Assembly (NCBI RefSeq): GCF_019209905.1 | Contig: NZ_JAHUTM010000001.1 | Coordinates: forward strand, 496,001-560,000 | Origin: Corynebacterium sp. TAE3-ERU12 | GTDB lineage: Bacteria > Actinomycetota > Actinomycetes > Mycobacteriales > Mycobacteriaceae | DNA: 64,000 bases | Direction: 5' to 3' | Shown here: positions 27,418 through 35,277 of the stretch, piece after piece | Position numbering within the stretch: the stretch's first letter is position 1 | Layout of the letters: each line of letters begins with the position of its first letter | Notes under the pieces: model-generated | The model's input: the letters and a program-made list of their open reading frames with translations, nothing else | What the model was told of the DNA's origin: nothing | Databases searched by the model: none | Translations under genes and position numbers: made by a program

Positions 27418-28661
27418 AGCTTCGTGGTGAAGCGGTCGGTCAGGCCCTTCTCCAGGTCCGCCCAGCCGCGGGCCTCATCGTCGTACGGCGGCACCGGCTC
27501 GTCCTGGGAGCTCGGGTCCAGCAGGTGGTTAATGAACCACTGCAGTTGCTGATTGCCGGCCAGCACCTCGTTGACCTTGTCGTCACCAGCCCAGTCAGCG
27601 GCGTCGGCAAGCAACTCGTAGGCCCGGCCCAGCTGTGCGGTATCGACAGCGCCGGGGCCGTTCTCAATGTCCTCAACCAGGCCGGTGAAGGAGTACTCAT
27701 TATCCTCGTGGACGGTCAGCTCGAGCTCACCGGCATTGGCGGCGGTGATGATGTCATTCCAGGTCGACATGGCGGCCAGGTCATGGTCATCGTGCTCCAG
27801 CAGCCAGCGCACCAGATTACGCCCACCAGGGAAGGTGTGGATCTCGCCGTGGCGGCCCAGGAAGATCGGGCGGCGGTTGACGTAGCAGCGCAGGGTGTAG
27901 AGGTTCCGGCCCGAGATGGAGACCTTAATCGGATCGATGCCAGCGGCTGCCCACACCGTCTTGTCGTAGGGGTCAGCATTTTCGGTGGCCTTCTCGGCCT
28001 GGGCCTTTTCCTGCTCGCGCTTCTTGGCGGCTTCCTCACGCTGGGCGGTGACGCGCTGCTCGGCCTCCGCATAGCGGGTGGTGGCAGCAGTCAGGGCCTC
28101 CTCGTCGACCTCGGGGGTGTCCACCCATAGTTCATCAATCTCATCGACCACATCGTCCCAGTTGGCGAGGATGACGCGGCCAATAGCTGACCACTGTTCT
28201 GCGCCGCCGCCGTGGAAATGTTCCACGCCGTTGGTAGTAGCGGCCAGCACCGAGTTCGAGGCGAACATCCGGTTGGTCTTCTGCAGTGCGCAGATCGTGC
28301 CGATAGACCGCGCCATCGACAGCACCTTGTCGGCCTCAGACACATTCTTGTAATCCGGCTTGCCGGCCAATGCTTTGGGCAGGCCCACCAGATCGATGTC
28401 ATCGCTGCCGCGGTGTACGGCAGACTCCGGCAGCTCACTGGCGAAGCGGTCCCACTTGGGGTGGTCGGTGAAATCATGTGGCTTGCCGGACTCCAGGAAG
28501 GCCAGCAGCGCGGCCGGGGAGTCAAAGAGGTACACGTCCTCGCCGTAGCCCAGCAGTGCCTGCCATTCCGCATTGCCCTGCCGCCAGCTCGGCGCGAAGA
28601 GGGTATAAGCGGTTCCTTCGGTCAGCTCCAGCTTGATGGGGACGATGCCCTGCTTTGCCAT
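27414..28661 (-). CDS. Conserved corynebacterial hypothetical protein
   Basis: 415-aa soluble acidic protein without signal peptide or membrane helices. N-terminal region (about residues 1-190, MAKQGIVPIKLELTEGTAYTLFAPSWR...) and C-terminal region (about 235-390, VSISGRNLYTLRCYVNRRPIFLGRHGEIHTFPGGRNLVRWLLEHDDHDL) look like related alpha/beta units. They are joined by a charged coiled coil (RYAEAEQRVTAQREEAAKKREQEKAQAEKATENA). ATG 28661 is preferred over an in-frame TTG at 28679. Homologues are familiar in corynebacteria, sometimes labelled primosomal protein without evidence I know of. No function is assigned. Confidence 0.8.
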   Translation of the reverse strand: MAKQGIVPIKLELTEGTAYTLFAPSWRQGNAEWQALLGYGEDVYLFDSPAALLAFLESGKPHDFTDHPKWDRFASELPESAVHRGSDDIDLVGLPKALAGKPDYKNVSEADKVLSMARSIGTICALQKTNRMFASNSVLAATTNGVEHFHGGGAEQWSAIGRVILANWDDVVDEIDELWVDTPEVDEEALTAATTRYAEAEQRVTAQREEAAKKREQEKAQAEKATENADPYDKTVWAAAGIDPIKVSISGRNLYTLRCYVNRRPIFLGRHGEIHTFPGGRNLVRWLLEHDDHDLAAMSTWNDIITAANAGELELTVHEDNEYSFTGLVEDIENGPGAVDTAQLGRAYELLADAADWAGDDKVNEVLAGNQQLQWFINHLLDPSSQDEPVPPYDDEARGWADLEKGLTDRFTTKL

Positions 28662-28748
28662 TGCGAAACCCCGTTCCAAAGTTTGTGTGTACGTCCTGCC
28701 AAAGGATACCGGTTAGTGCCGCCTATGCCGCCGCAGTACCCGGCTGCG

Positions 28749-29675
28749 TTATCCCGTCGGCCGCCAAAAACCCAGGAATCCCATCCCCATATTCGATGTG
28801 CGAATGGGGTTGACCTGCACCGGGTCACCAGCCTCGACCATCTGACCATCGCCGACAACCATCGCCACATGGCCATCCCACACCACCAAATCACCAGGTA
28901 GCAGTTCATTGGGGCCTACTTGCGTGCCGACGGCCTGGGCTGCGGCCGTGCGCGGAATATCAACGCCAGCTTGCCCATAGGCCCAGTGGGTCAGCCCTGA
29001 GCAATCAAAACCTGCACCCGGGGTATTTCCGCCCCAGACATAGGGCGTGCCCACAGCAGACAAAGCATTGGCTACCGCCTGCTGGGCCTGCGGGGTGGGC
29101 GCGCCGACACCAGCGTCGGTGTCGGTGGCCGGCGCGTCGGTTTCCACCTGGCCAGTTGCCGGGTCTACCGAACCGGTGGGCAGTGGGGTAGGGGTGGCCG
29201 GCACAGCTGCATCGCGCTGCGCGACCTCAGTAAGCGCTGCTGTTGGGCCAGCTAAATCAGCCTGGAGTTTGCTCACCACCGCTTGGGCTTGTGTGGCCGC
29301 CCGGACGGTGGTCTCCGCAGCTGCCAGCATCGCGCCCAAGGCGGAGACCGGGTTCAATGCCAGCGCAGCATTGCGGGCATAGTCCACAGCGCACCGGGCC
29401 GCGATCTCAGCCAACTCGGCCGAGGCGGCAGCTATCAGCGAGGCCCCCTCAGCCAGGGCACTGTCAATCGTGGAACTGTCGCTGTCCAGGATTGCTGCCG
29501 CGCGAGCGGCATGATGCAGCGCCGAGGCGGCTACTTCACCGGCGTCACCAGTAAAACTATCGGCAATGACATCAGCCACCGCCGTCCAGTCAGCCACCTC
29601 GACAGCCGGGGCGACGCCGACGTCGGCAAGCTGGGAGCCGGCCTTCGACAGGCTCGACACAAGCTGCGCAAGCAC
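28749..29675 (-). CDS. NlpC/P60 peptidoglycan endopeptidase without Sec signal
   Basis: 308-aa protein. The N-terminal ~155 residues are alanine-rich and helical, followed by a Pro/Thr-rich linker. The C-terminal NlpC/P60 domain has Cys225 in GFDCSGL and His269 in WDGHVAMVVG. Such domains cut D-Glu to diamino-acid bonds in peptidoglycan. No N-terminal signal peptide is seen. GTG 29675 directly follows the TAG of the upstream small gene, with GGGAGGTGG before it. Export by a type VII-like route together with that small helical protein is a reasonable inference. Its place next to upp matches other corynebacteria. Confidence 0.88.
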   Translation of the reverse strand: MLAQLVSSLSKAGSQLADVGVAPAVEVADWTAVADVIADSFTGDAGEVAASALHHAARAAAILDSDSSTIDSALAEGASLIAAASAELAEIAARCAVDYARNAALALNPVSALGAMLAAAETTVRAATQAQAVVSKLQADLAGPTAALTEVAQRDAAVPATPTPLPTGSVDPATGQVETDAPATDTDAGVGAPTPQAQQAVANALSAVGTPYVWGGNTPGAGFDCSGLTHWAYGQAGVDIPRTAAAQAVGTQVGPNELLPGDLVVWDGHVAMVVGDGQMVEAGDPVQVNPIRTSNMGMGFLGFWRPTG

Positions 29676-29969
29676 CTAGACCACCTCCCGATGCAAGGCG
29701 ACCTGCACGTGCTGCTCCTGGTCAGTGACCGCAGTGACCACCGAATCGACCGTGTCCGCAGCAGCAGAAGCAAAAGCCCCGAGGCGACTGACCTGCTCGG
29801 TATGGGCAGTAGTGGCCGCGGCCGCGGCGGCGAAGAACTCAGCAATAGGCGGCGGGCCAGCGGGGATAACAGCAGGGGTGGGTGTGGTCGCTAGACAACG
29901 CAGGGTAGTAGTGGCGGTACTCAGGGCGGCTGGGTCGATGCTCAATGAGGAAAGAGATGTCTGTTTCAC
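29676..29969 (-). CDS. Small alanine-rich helical protein, WXG100/EspC-like
   Basis: 97-aa protein, GTG start at 29969. It consists of two helical stretches (about residues 15-30 and 42-90, [50 protein letters not shown]) with a Pro-rich break. It lacks a signal peptide. Size and layout are like ESX-secreted EspC/WXG100-type proteins, but no WXG motif is present. It is immediately upstream of, and abutting, the NlpC/P60 gene, whose N-terminal region is similarly helical. It is divergent from upp. The role as a secretion partner is inferred. Confidence 0.68.
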   Translation of the reverse strand: MKQTSLSSLSIDPAALSTATTTLRCLATTPTPAVIPAGPPPIAEFFAAAAAATTAHTEQVSRLGAFASAAADTVDSVVTAVTDQEQHVQVALHREVV

Positions 29970-30051
29970 ACTCTTTAGACGCCACGAACCACCCGATCGG
30001 TTCCCTCAAAATTGGAAAAACCTCCGCCCGCGCCGCGATGGGTGTTCGCGG

Positions 30052-30057
30052 TAGCGT
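30052..30057 (+). promoter_or_regulatory. -10 element TAGCGT of upp
   Basis: TAGCGT ends 7 nt before ATG 30065 without a Shine-Dalgarno sequence, again the leaderless arrangement. This supports the shorter upp start over the upstream in-frame ATG at 29945. Confidence 0.5.
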
Positions 30058-30064
30058 AGTGACC

Positions 30065-30700
30065 ATGGACATCACCATCATTGACCACCCGCTGGCGACC
30101 TCCCGTTTGACGATCATGCGGGATAAGCGCACGGATAACGTCGGATTCCGGGCGGCGCTGGCGGATCTCGGCAGCATGCTGGTGTACGAAGCTGCGCGGG
30201 AACTTAAAGTCGAACAATTCGATATGGAAACCCCTGTCGGCCCCACCACCGGGCACCGACTGGAAAATCCACCGATCATCATCCCGATCATCCGCGCCGG
30301 GCTGGGCATGATCGACCCCGCCCTGAAGATGATCCCCGACGCCCAGGTCGGCTTCATCGGACTGGCCCGCGATGAGAAAACCCACGAGCCGGTGCCCTAC
30401 CTCGAAGCCCTGCCGGAAGACCTCAGCGACCGTGAGGTCATGCTTGTCGACCCCATGCTGGCCACCGGCGGGTCACTGCTGCATGCGCTGAACCTGCTGG
30501 TTGAGCGTGGAGCGAAGTCCATCACGGTGGTGTGTATGGTCTCCGCGCAGCCCGGTGTGGATGCCCTGGAGAAATCGGGCCTGCCGGTACGGCTTGTCAC
30601 TGCCACCATCGACCCGGAGCTTAACGACGACGCCTATATCGTCCCCGGCCTCGGTGATGCCGGCGACCGCCTGTACGGGCCGCGCAATATCCAGCTATAG
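30065..30700 (+). CDS. upp: Uracil phosphoribosyltransferase
   Basis: Salvages uracil with PRPP to UMP (211 aa). The PRPP-binding loop is [13 protein letters not shown]. The C-terminal uracil-binding [17 protein letters not shown] and the N-terminal [22 protein letters not shown] are typical. ATG 30065 gives the family length; the upstream open frame overlaps the divergent gene and is not needed. A strong terminator follows. Confidence 0.96.
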   Translation: MDITIIDHPLATSRLTIMRDKRTDNVGFRAALADLGSMLVYEAARELKVEQFDMETPVGPTTGHRLENPPIIIPIIRAGLGMIDPALKMIPDAQVGFIGLARDEKTHEPVPYLEALPEDLSDREVMLVDPMLATGGSLLHALNLLVERGAKSITVVCMVSAQPGVDALEKSGLPVRLVTATIDPELNDDAYIVPGLGDAGDRLYGPRNIQL

Positions 30701-30715
30701 CTGCACCCAACCACG

Positions 30716-30746
30716 AAGGGCCGCTAGGTGATTCCTAGCGGCCCTT
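30716..30746. terminator. Bidirectional terminator after upp
   Basis: AAGGGCCGCTAGG and CCTAGCGGCCCTT form a perfect 13-bp stem with a 5-nt loop between convergent genes. Confidence 0.88.
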
Positions 30747-30765
30747 TGTGGAATGCGGTGCTGTT

Positions 30766-31413
30766 TTACGGGTAGACGAACACCACGGCGTTATCGCCGC
30801 CGCGGCACTTCCATACCGGCACATCATTGCCATCGACAACACCAGTGCAGCGCATATCGTAGTCCTGGCCGGTCACCGGGCTTTTCGCCGTTACCGAGGT
30901 GCGCGCCCCCAGGCCGGTTTCCTGACCGGCGAGTTGATCGCCCACCGACTGGGCGAAACCGCAGGAGGTCACACCGCTGCCGGTGCCGACCCAGCTAGCC
31001 GATCCCGAACCGCAGGACTCAGAAAGGCGCAGGCCCTCGCCGTAGGCCACCGGCTCATCGGGCTTTTCGCTGCTCGACGAGGTGGTGGACGAAGAACTCG
31101 ACGACGAAGACGACGAAGACGAGGACGAAGAAGACGAGTCGCTTTCCGAAGAGGACTCGGTTTCGGTCTCGAAGCTGGTGGAGGTCTGTGTGGTCGTCGG
31201 GCGCGTCGAGGAGACCGGGCCAGCATTGCGCTGATCCGAGGTCGGCCAGAACAACAAGTAGGCGCCGAAGCCGACCAAGATCACCAGGATCGTGGCGACT
31301 ACCGCGATGGCGATTGTGAGTGCGGTGCTGCGACGCGGCGGCTGCTCGTAGTACGCGCTGTCGTCGATAGGACGGCCCCACTCATCGTGGGTCTCCCAAC
31401 CGTGGTTGCCCAT
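30766..31413 (-). CDS. Membrane-anchored protein with polyserine linker and four-Cys C-terminal domain
   Basis: 215-aa protein. It has a short cytoplasmic N-terminus, one membrane helix (about residues 31-55), then a Thr/Ser linker with a run of about 17 consecutive Ser (about 93-109). A ~95-residue extracellular domain carries four Cys (ESCGSG, TSCGF, MRCTG, WKCRGG) and ends AVVFVYP. The last domain is shared with the next upstream gene. ATG 31413 follows GAGGAAAGG. The serine run resembles cell-wall-spanning linkers. No known function. Confidence 0.8.
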   Translation of the reverse strand: MGNHGWETHDEWGRPIDDSAYYEQPPRRSTALTIAIAVVATILVILVGFGAYLLFWPTSDQRNAGPVSSTRPTTTQTSTSFETETESSSESDSSSSSSSSSSSSSSSSSTTSSSSEKPDEPVAYGEGLRLSESCGSGSASWVGTGSGVTSCGFAQSVGDQLAGQETGLGARTSVTAKSPVTGQDYDMRCTGVVDGNDVPVWKCRGGDNAVVFVYP

Positions 31414-31493
31414 CGCAGTGCCTTTCCTCGGAATTTTTGCGGTCAAAGTCCAGTCCGCATGCTAGCGGACGGGGTGCAGACTAACTAGAGCAG

Positions 31494-32135
31494 TTACGGG
31501 TAAACGAACACCACAGCATTAATGCCGCCGGTGCACCGCCAGTACTCCTGGTCATTCCGGTCATGATTGATATTGCAGGTCATCTGGTAGTCCTTGCCGG
31601 TCGTGGGGCTGTACACCGTGCCGGTTTTCTCACCCTCGTCGGTTGGCACCCCTGCCAGGGCAATACCAATATTGGTGGCAAAGGGACACGACGTGGTATC
31701 CGTGCCGGTGCCCACCCACGACGCCTCCTGGGCATCACAGGTCTTAAAGAACTCCAGCCCATCGCCATAGGCCCCCGTGGCCGTGGTGCTGGTGCTGGTG
31801 CTCTCGGAGGTCGATTCCTCATCGTCGGACACCGTTAATTCGGAATCGGTGCTGGTGGCGACGTCATCGGAGTCGAAGCCACCAAAATTCATGAATAAGA
31901 AAAAGCCAGCAGCAACCAGCATGAGGGTCACCACCACCGCAATAGCAGCCACCAAGACTGCGTTAGTCGAGTTCGAACTCGGCTCCTGCGGGGCCTGGCC
32001 CGGGGCCGGGGCCGGGGCAGCGGCATAGGCGTAGTCGAAGTCAGGGATCGCCTGCGTCTCGGCAGTCTGGTGTGGATCAACGCTGCTCCATGCTCGCTGT
32101 GTGGAATCGTCGTCCACCCACCTATTCGAACTCAT
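31494..32135 (-). CDS. Membrane-anchored paralogue with four-Cys C-terminal domain
   Basis: 213-aa protein of the same layout as the downstream gene. It has an Ala/Pro cytoplasmic N-terminus, a membrane helix at about residues 60-85 and an acidic Ser/Thr linker. The C-terminal domain has four Cys (KTCDAQ, TSCPF, MTCN, WRCTGG) and the common ending NAVVFVYP. Aligned SWVGTGxxxTSC and SPxTGxDYxMxC blocks show that the two are tandem duplicates that diverged mainly in the linker. ATG 32135 is preferred over an upstream start. The function is unknown. Confidence 0.8.
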   Translation of the reverse strand: MSSNRWVDDDSTQRAWSSVDPHQTAETQAIPDFDYAYAAAPAPAPGQAPQEPSSNSTNAVLVAAIAVVVTLMLVAAGFFLFMNFGGFDSDDVATSTDSELTVSDDEESTSESTSTSTTATGAYGDGLEFFKTCDAQEASWVGTGTDTTSCPFATNIGIALAGVPTDEGEKTGTVYSPTTGKDYQMTCNINHDRNDQEYWRCTGGINAVVFVYP

Positions 32136-32250
32136 TGGGCAACCCCTTTTCAGTACATTGCGCGGCATATTTGCATGAACGTGACACCGATCTTACGGAA
32201 TCGGTTAAGCCTGTACGAGCGAGAACAGCCGTATCGTTACCACTCGTTGA

Positions 32251-33105
32251 TTAATTAGACCCTCTAAGGAAGGTAGCAATACCGGCGACGATAGCGTCGG
32301 CAAGCCGCTGCTGACCCTCCGCAGACTGCAACATCGCAGCGTCCTGGTCATTTCGCATATTGCCGCACTCCACGAGCACCTTCGGCCGGGTCGACAAATT
32401 CAACCCCGTCAGGTCGGCGCGCGGCCACAGACCCTGCGCGCCCAGATAATTCGACTCCATGAATCCCGCCTTGCTCATGGCATCGCGGATATCCACAGCT
32501 AACTGCTTCGACTCCTCCGGCAAATTATTCGGCAGCGGATCGGCGATATAGGCGATATGGAACCCCTGTGCCTGCGGCGCAGCGCCGTCGGCATGAATAG
32601 ACACCACCGCATCGGCATCGGAATCATTCTCGTCCCACGCCCGCTGGTCAATGCACGGCGCCCGATTCTCATCATCCTGGCGAGACAGCAACACCGTAGC
32701 TCCGGCATCCTCAAGCATCTGCTTCATGCGCATAGTGAGCTGCCAATTGAACGTGTGCTCCGGCCACCCACTATTGCTGGCAGTGCCTGTGGTGTTGCAC
32801 TGCTTCACGCCGCCGCGACCATCGGTGACCATGTCGGAAGCCGGCGGGGCAGTGCCTGCATGGCCCGGGTCAATCGAAATCGTGGCACCAGCAAGGCTGG
32901 CCAGGGGATTGTCTTTATCCGGGGCGGGCTTATGGGCCTGGGTAGTAGACGTGGGCTTTGCAGAAGTAGTGCTGCTCGTCGAATTCGGCTGCTCGACATC
33001 GCCGATAGTGCAGGCAGTCAACCCGAGTACCGCCAGCAGGGCCACCATGCCCGGCAGGACAGCAGTGCGCCACATATTGGCCCGCGTGGAAAAAGGAGAA
33101 GTCAT
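32251..33105 (-). CDS. N-acetylmuramoyl-L-alanine amidase (Amidase_3), lipoprotein
   Basis: Zinc amidase that cleaves peptide stems from glycan strands. The 284-aa product has a lipoprotein signal with lipobox LTAC (lipidated Cys32), a Ser/Thr linker, and an Amidase_3 domain from about residue 70. Zinc ligands are in IDPGHAG, a Glu in WPEHTFNWQL and His in VVSIHADG. The catalytic Glu is in KVLVECGNMRN. It resembles mycobacterial Rv3717-type amidases. The upstream gene stops directly before an in-frame GTG (33123), so initiation there by coupling is an alternative to ATG 33105. Confidence 0.9.
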   Translation of the reverse strand: MTSPFSTRANMWRTAVLPGMVALLAVLGLTACTIGDVEQPNSTSSTTSAKPTSTTQAHKPAPDKDNPLASLAGATISIDPGHAGTAPPASDMVTDGRGGVKQCNTTGTASNSGWPEHTFNWQLTMRMKQMLEDAGATVLLSRQDDENRAPCIDQRAWDENDSDADAVVSIHADGAAPQAQGFHIAYIADPLPNNLPEESKQLAVDIRDAMSKAGFMESNYLGAQGLWPRADLTGLNLSTRPKVLVECGNMRNDQDAAMLQSAEGQQRLADAIVAGIATFLRGSN

Positions 33106-33123
33106 AGTGCCATCATCTTGCAC

Positions 33124-33864
33124 TTAGTCCCGTTCGTGCCACTCCTGGGCCGATTCACTATCAACAAGTTCGCCATTGTGATAAATCCGAATGCCGTCGG
33201 CAGAGACCACATAGCGCACCCCACCATTGCGCACCGAGTACGACGAACCGTTCTTCGCAACGTCGAATAGGGTGATCCCGCCGGTGCCATCAGCATCGGC
33301 ACTGCGGTAGTAGTAATCGGCGCCAAGCGAACAGACCACAATGTCGAAACTCGAGGTCCGCAGCACCGCCTGGGCTATGTCCTGGTTATCACAATGCGCA
33401 TCGGAGTACTGCCACCCCTGGTGGTCGTAGCCTGTGCCACCGAAATTCGCGATCTCTGGGCTGCGCGCATACAGCGCGTCACGATCGCGGTTCTCAGCCC
33501 GGCGGGAATCCACATCAAGGGCATCATCGGCAGCATCAGCAGAAGAAGCTGGGGTGGTCTCTGAGGAACTCACCGCAACCAAGGACTGCTGCGGCGCGGT
33601 GCTCCCACTACTGGAAAACACCACCACCCCAGCAACAACCACCAAGGCAAGTGCAACTAACAGGCCCGCCAAAATCAGGCCGGGGTTATAACGCTGCTGC
33701 CGGATTGGGGCCACAGCGGCTGCTTCTTCCTCCGGGATGATGGGGATCGGGCCGGTATTAATATGCCGGTTCCGGGCACGCCGACGTGCCGCGTCCTGCT
33801 CTGCGGCAGGCGAAGAACCGGTGGCGTCCTGCCACCGTTCATTGCGCGGAGTCGGTCGATCCAT
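33124..33864 (-). CDS. Single-pass membrane protein of unknown function
   Basis: 246-aa protein. It has a charged cytoplasmic N-terminus (about 85 residues), one membrane helix (about residues 68-92, LILAGLLVALALVVVAGVVVF), a Ser/Ala-rich linker and a ~120-residue extracellular domain with two Cys (DAHCDNQ, VVCSLG). The C-terminal YYYRSADADG..VRYVVSADGIRIYHNGEL resembles a small beta domain. It is upstream of, and abutting, the amidase gene (TAA then GTG), so the two are probably co-expressed. It may assist envelope binding; the function is not known. Confidence 0.75.
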   Translation of the reverse strand: MDRPTPRNERWQDATGSSPAAEQDAARRRARNRHINTGPIPIIPEEEAAAVAPIRQQRYNPGLILAGLLVALALVVVAGVVVFSSSGSTAPQQSLVAVSSSETTPASSADAADDALDVDSRRAENRDRDALYARSPEIANFGGTGYDHQGWQYSDAHCDNQDIAQAVLRTSSFDIVVCSLGADYYYRSADADGTGGITLFDVAKNGSSYSVRNGGVRYVVSADGIRIYHNGELVDSESAQEWHERD

Positions 33865-33950
33865 AGGGCCATTTTTGCAAATTCGGCCACCGCAGTGTGA
33901 ACCGTGGGCTATTTCCGGGGCCAATACATGCCCGCCCAGTGGCGGGATCC

Positions 33951-33956
33951 TATGGT
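33951..33956 (+). promoter_or_regulatory. -10 element TATGGT deciding the M20 hydrolase start
   Basis: TATGGT ends 7 nt before GTG 33964. The in-frame ATG at 33952 lies inside this element, so GTG 33964 with a leaderless mRNA is the better start. Confidence 0.5.
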
Positions 33957-33963
33957 GGGGAGC

Positions 33964-35193
33964 GTGATTGAGGACTTCATAAGGGATTGGTGGCAGCGCA
34001 ACAGCGAACAGCTGTTGGAGTGGCGACGGCACCTGCACGCCCACCCAGAGTTGTCTCATATGGAGTACAACACCACCGACTTCATTGTGGAGAAGCTCAC
34101 CGACGCCGGCCTCGAGCCGGTGCGTTTCCCCAATACCGGCGCCATGGTTGATGTCGGCGATGAGCGTACCGACGTCGATGGCGTCCCAATGGGCCGACTC
34201 GCATTCCGTGGCGATATGGACGCCCTGCCCATGACAGAAGCCACCGGTTTAGAGTTCTCTAGCCGCAACGATGGTGTGATGCATGCCTGCGGCCACGACT
34301 TCCACACCATCATCACCCTGGGGACCGCCCTGGCCATGGCCGAATACGACCGTGTGCACGGCGTGCCGGTCCCGCTGCGTTTTATTTTCCAGCCAGCTGA
34401 GGAAGTCATGCAGGGCGGCGCCCCCGACGTCATCGAAGCCGGCGCCCTGAAGGGCGTATCCCGCATCTTCGCGTTGCATGTGGAACCGAAGCTGCGCGTC
34501 GGACATGTGGGGGTGCGCGTCGGAGCGATCACGTCGGCAGGCGACACGATGACCGTCACAGTTGAAGGCCCCGGTGGGCACACTGCCCGCCCGCACCTGA
34601 CCGCTGATGTCACCTACGCGCTGGCCAAACTCATTACCGACCTGCCTGCTTTGTTGTCGCGGCGCGTCGACCCGCGCAGTGGCACTGTGGTGGCAGTGGG
34701 CGCGGTCAATGCCGGATACGCCGCCAATGCCATTCCCACCCACGGCTCGCTGATGTCCACTATCCGCACCGGCGATATCGCTACCTGGCGCAGCGCCGAG
34801 CCGCTTATCCGCAGCCTCATTGCCGATATTCTGGCCCCCACCGGTGTTAGCCACAGCATCGACTACACCAAGGGTGTGCCGCCGGTGCTTAACGACGACT
34901 ACTGCACCGCGCTGATTGCCGAAACGGTGCGCCGGGTGGACCCGCAGGCGGTCATTGAGGCCCCGCAGTCCTCCGGCGGCGAAGATTTCGGCTGGTACTT
35001 AGAGAGCGTCCCCGGGGCTATGGCGCGATTGGGCTGCTGGCCCGGGGTGGGTGATAAACAAGACTTGCACCGTGACGATCTGGTTGTTGATGAGCGCTGC
35101 CTGGGCGTGGGCGTGCGCTTATTCTGCGGTGTTGTTGCCCGTTTGGGTGAAGATGAGGGGGACCGCTTCGTTGCTTCGCGTAGCGAGCGGTAG
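33964..35193 (+). CDS. M20-family amidohydrolase
   Basis: 409-aa metallo-amidohydrolase of the AmiA/hippurate-hydrolase/IAA-amino-acid hydrolase group (M20D). It has WRRHLHAHPELSHME at the N-terminus and FRGDMDALPM with metal-binding residues. HACGHDFHTIITLG, PAEE and a C-terminal SSGGEDFGWYL complete the di-metal site, and GGHTARPH marks the dimerisation lid. It hydrolyses N-acyl amino acids or similar amides; the natural substrate is unknown. It is transcribed towards lpdA. Confidence 0.9.
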   Translation: MIEDFIRDWWQRNSEQLLEWRRHLHAHPELSHMEYNTTDFIVEKLTDAGLEPVRFPNTGAMVDVGDERTDVDGVPMGRLAFRGDMDALPMTEATGLEFSSRNDGVMHACGHDFHTIITLGTALAMAEYDRVHGVPVPLRFIFQPAEEVMQGGAPDVIEAGALKGVSRIFALHVEPKLRVGHVGVRVGAITSAGDTMTVTVEGPGGHTARPHLTADVTYALAKLITDLPALLSRRVDPRSGTVVAVGAVNAGYAANAIPTHGSLMSTIRTGDIATWRSAEPLIRSLIADILAPTGVSHSIDYTKGVPPVLNDDYCTALIAETVRRVDPQAVIEAPQSSGGEDFGWYLESVPGAMARLGCWPGVGDKQDLHRDDLVVDERCLGVGVRLFCGVVARLGEDEGDRFVASRSER

Positions 35194-35277
35194 TCCTTGC
35201 GCGTCTACTAGACTTTGCACATGCCGCAGCGGCGGCGCCCACCGGGTATATGGTGGAGTCCGGAAGTGGAGGTTTCC

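Noticed and set aside
31085..31150. Trinucleotide-like repeat as a phase-variation tract
   Set aside because: The Ser run is encoded by mixed serine codons rather than a uniform repeat, and length change would be in frame, so switching on and off is not supported.
32186..32205. ACCGAT/ATCGGT dyad after the amidase gene as a terminator
   Set aside because: The stem is only 6 bp and no T-run follows on either strand.
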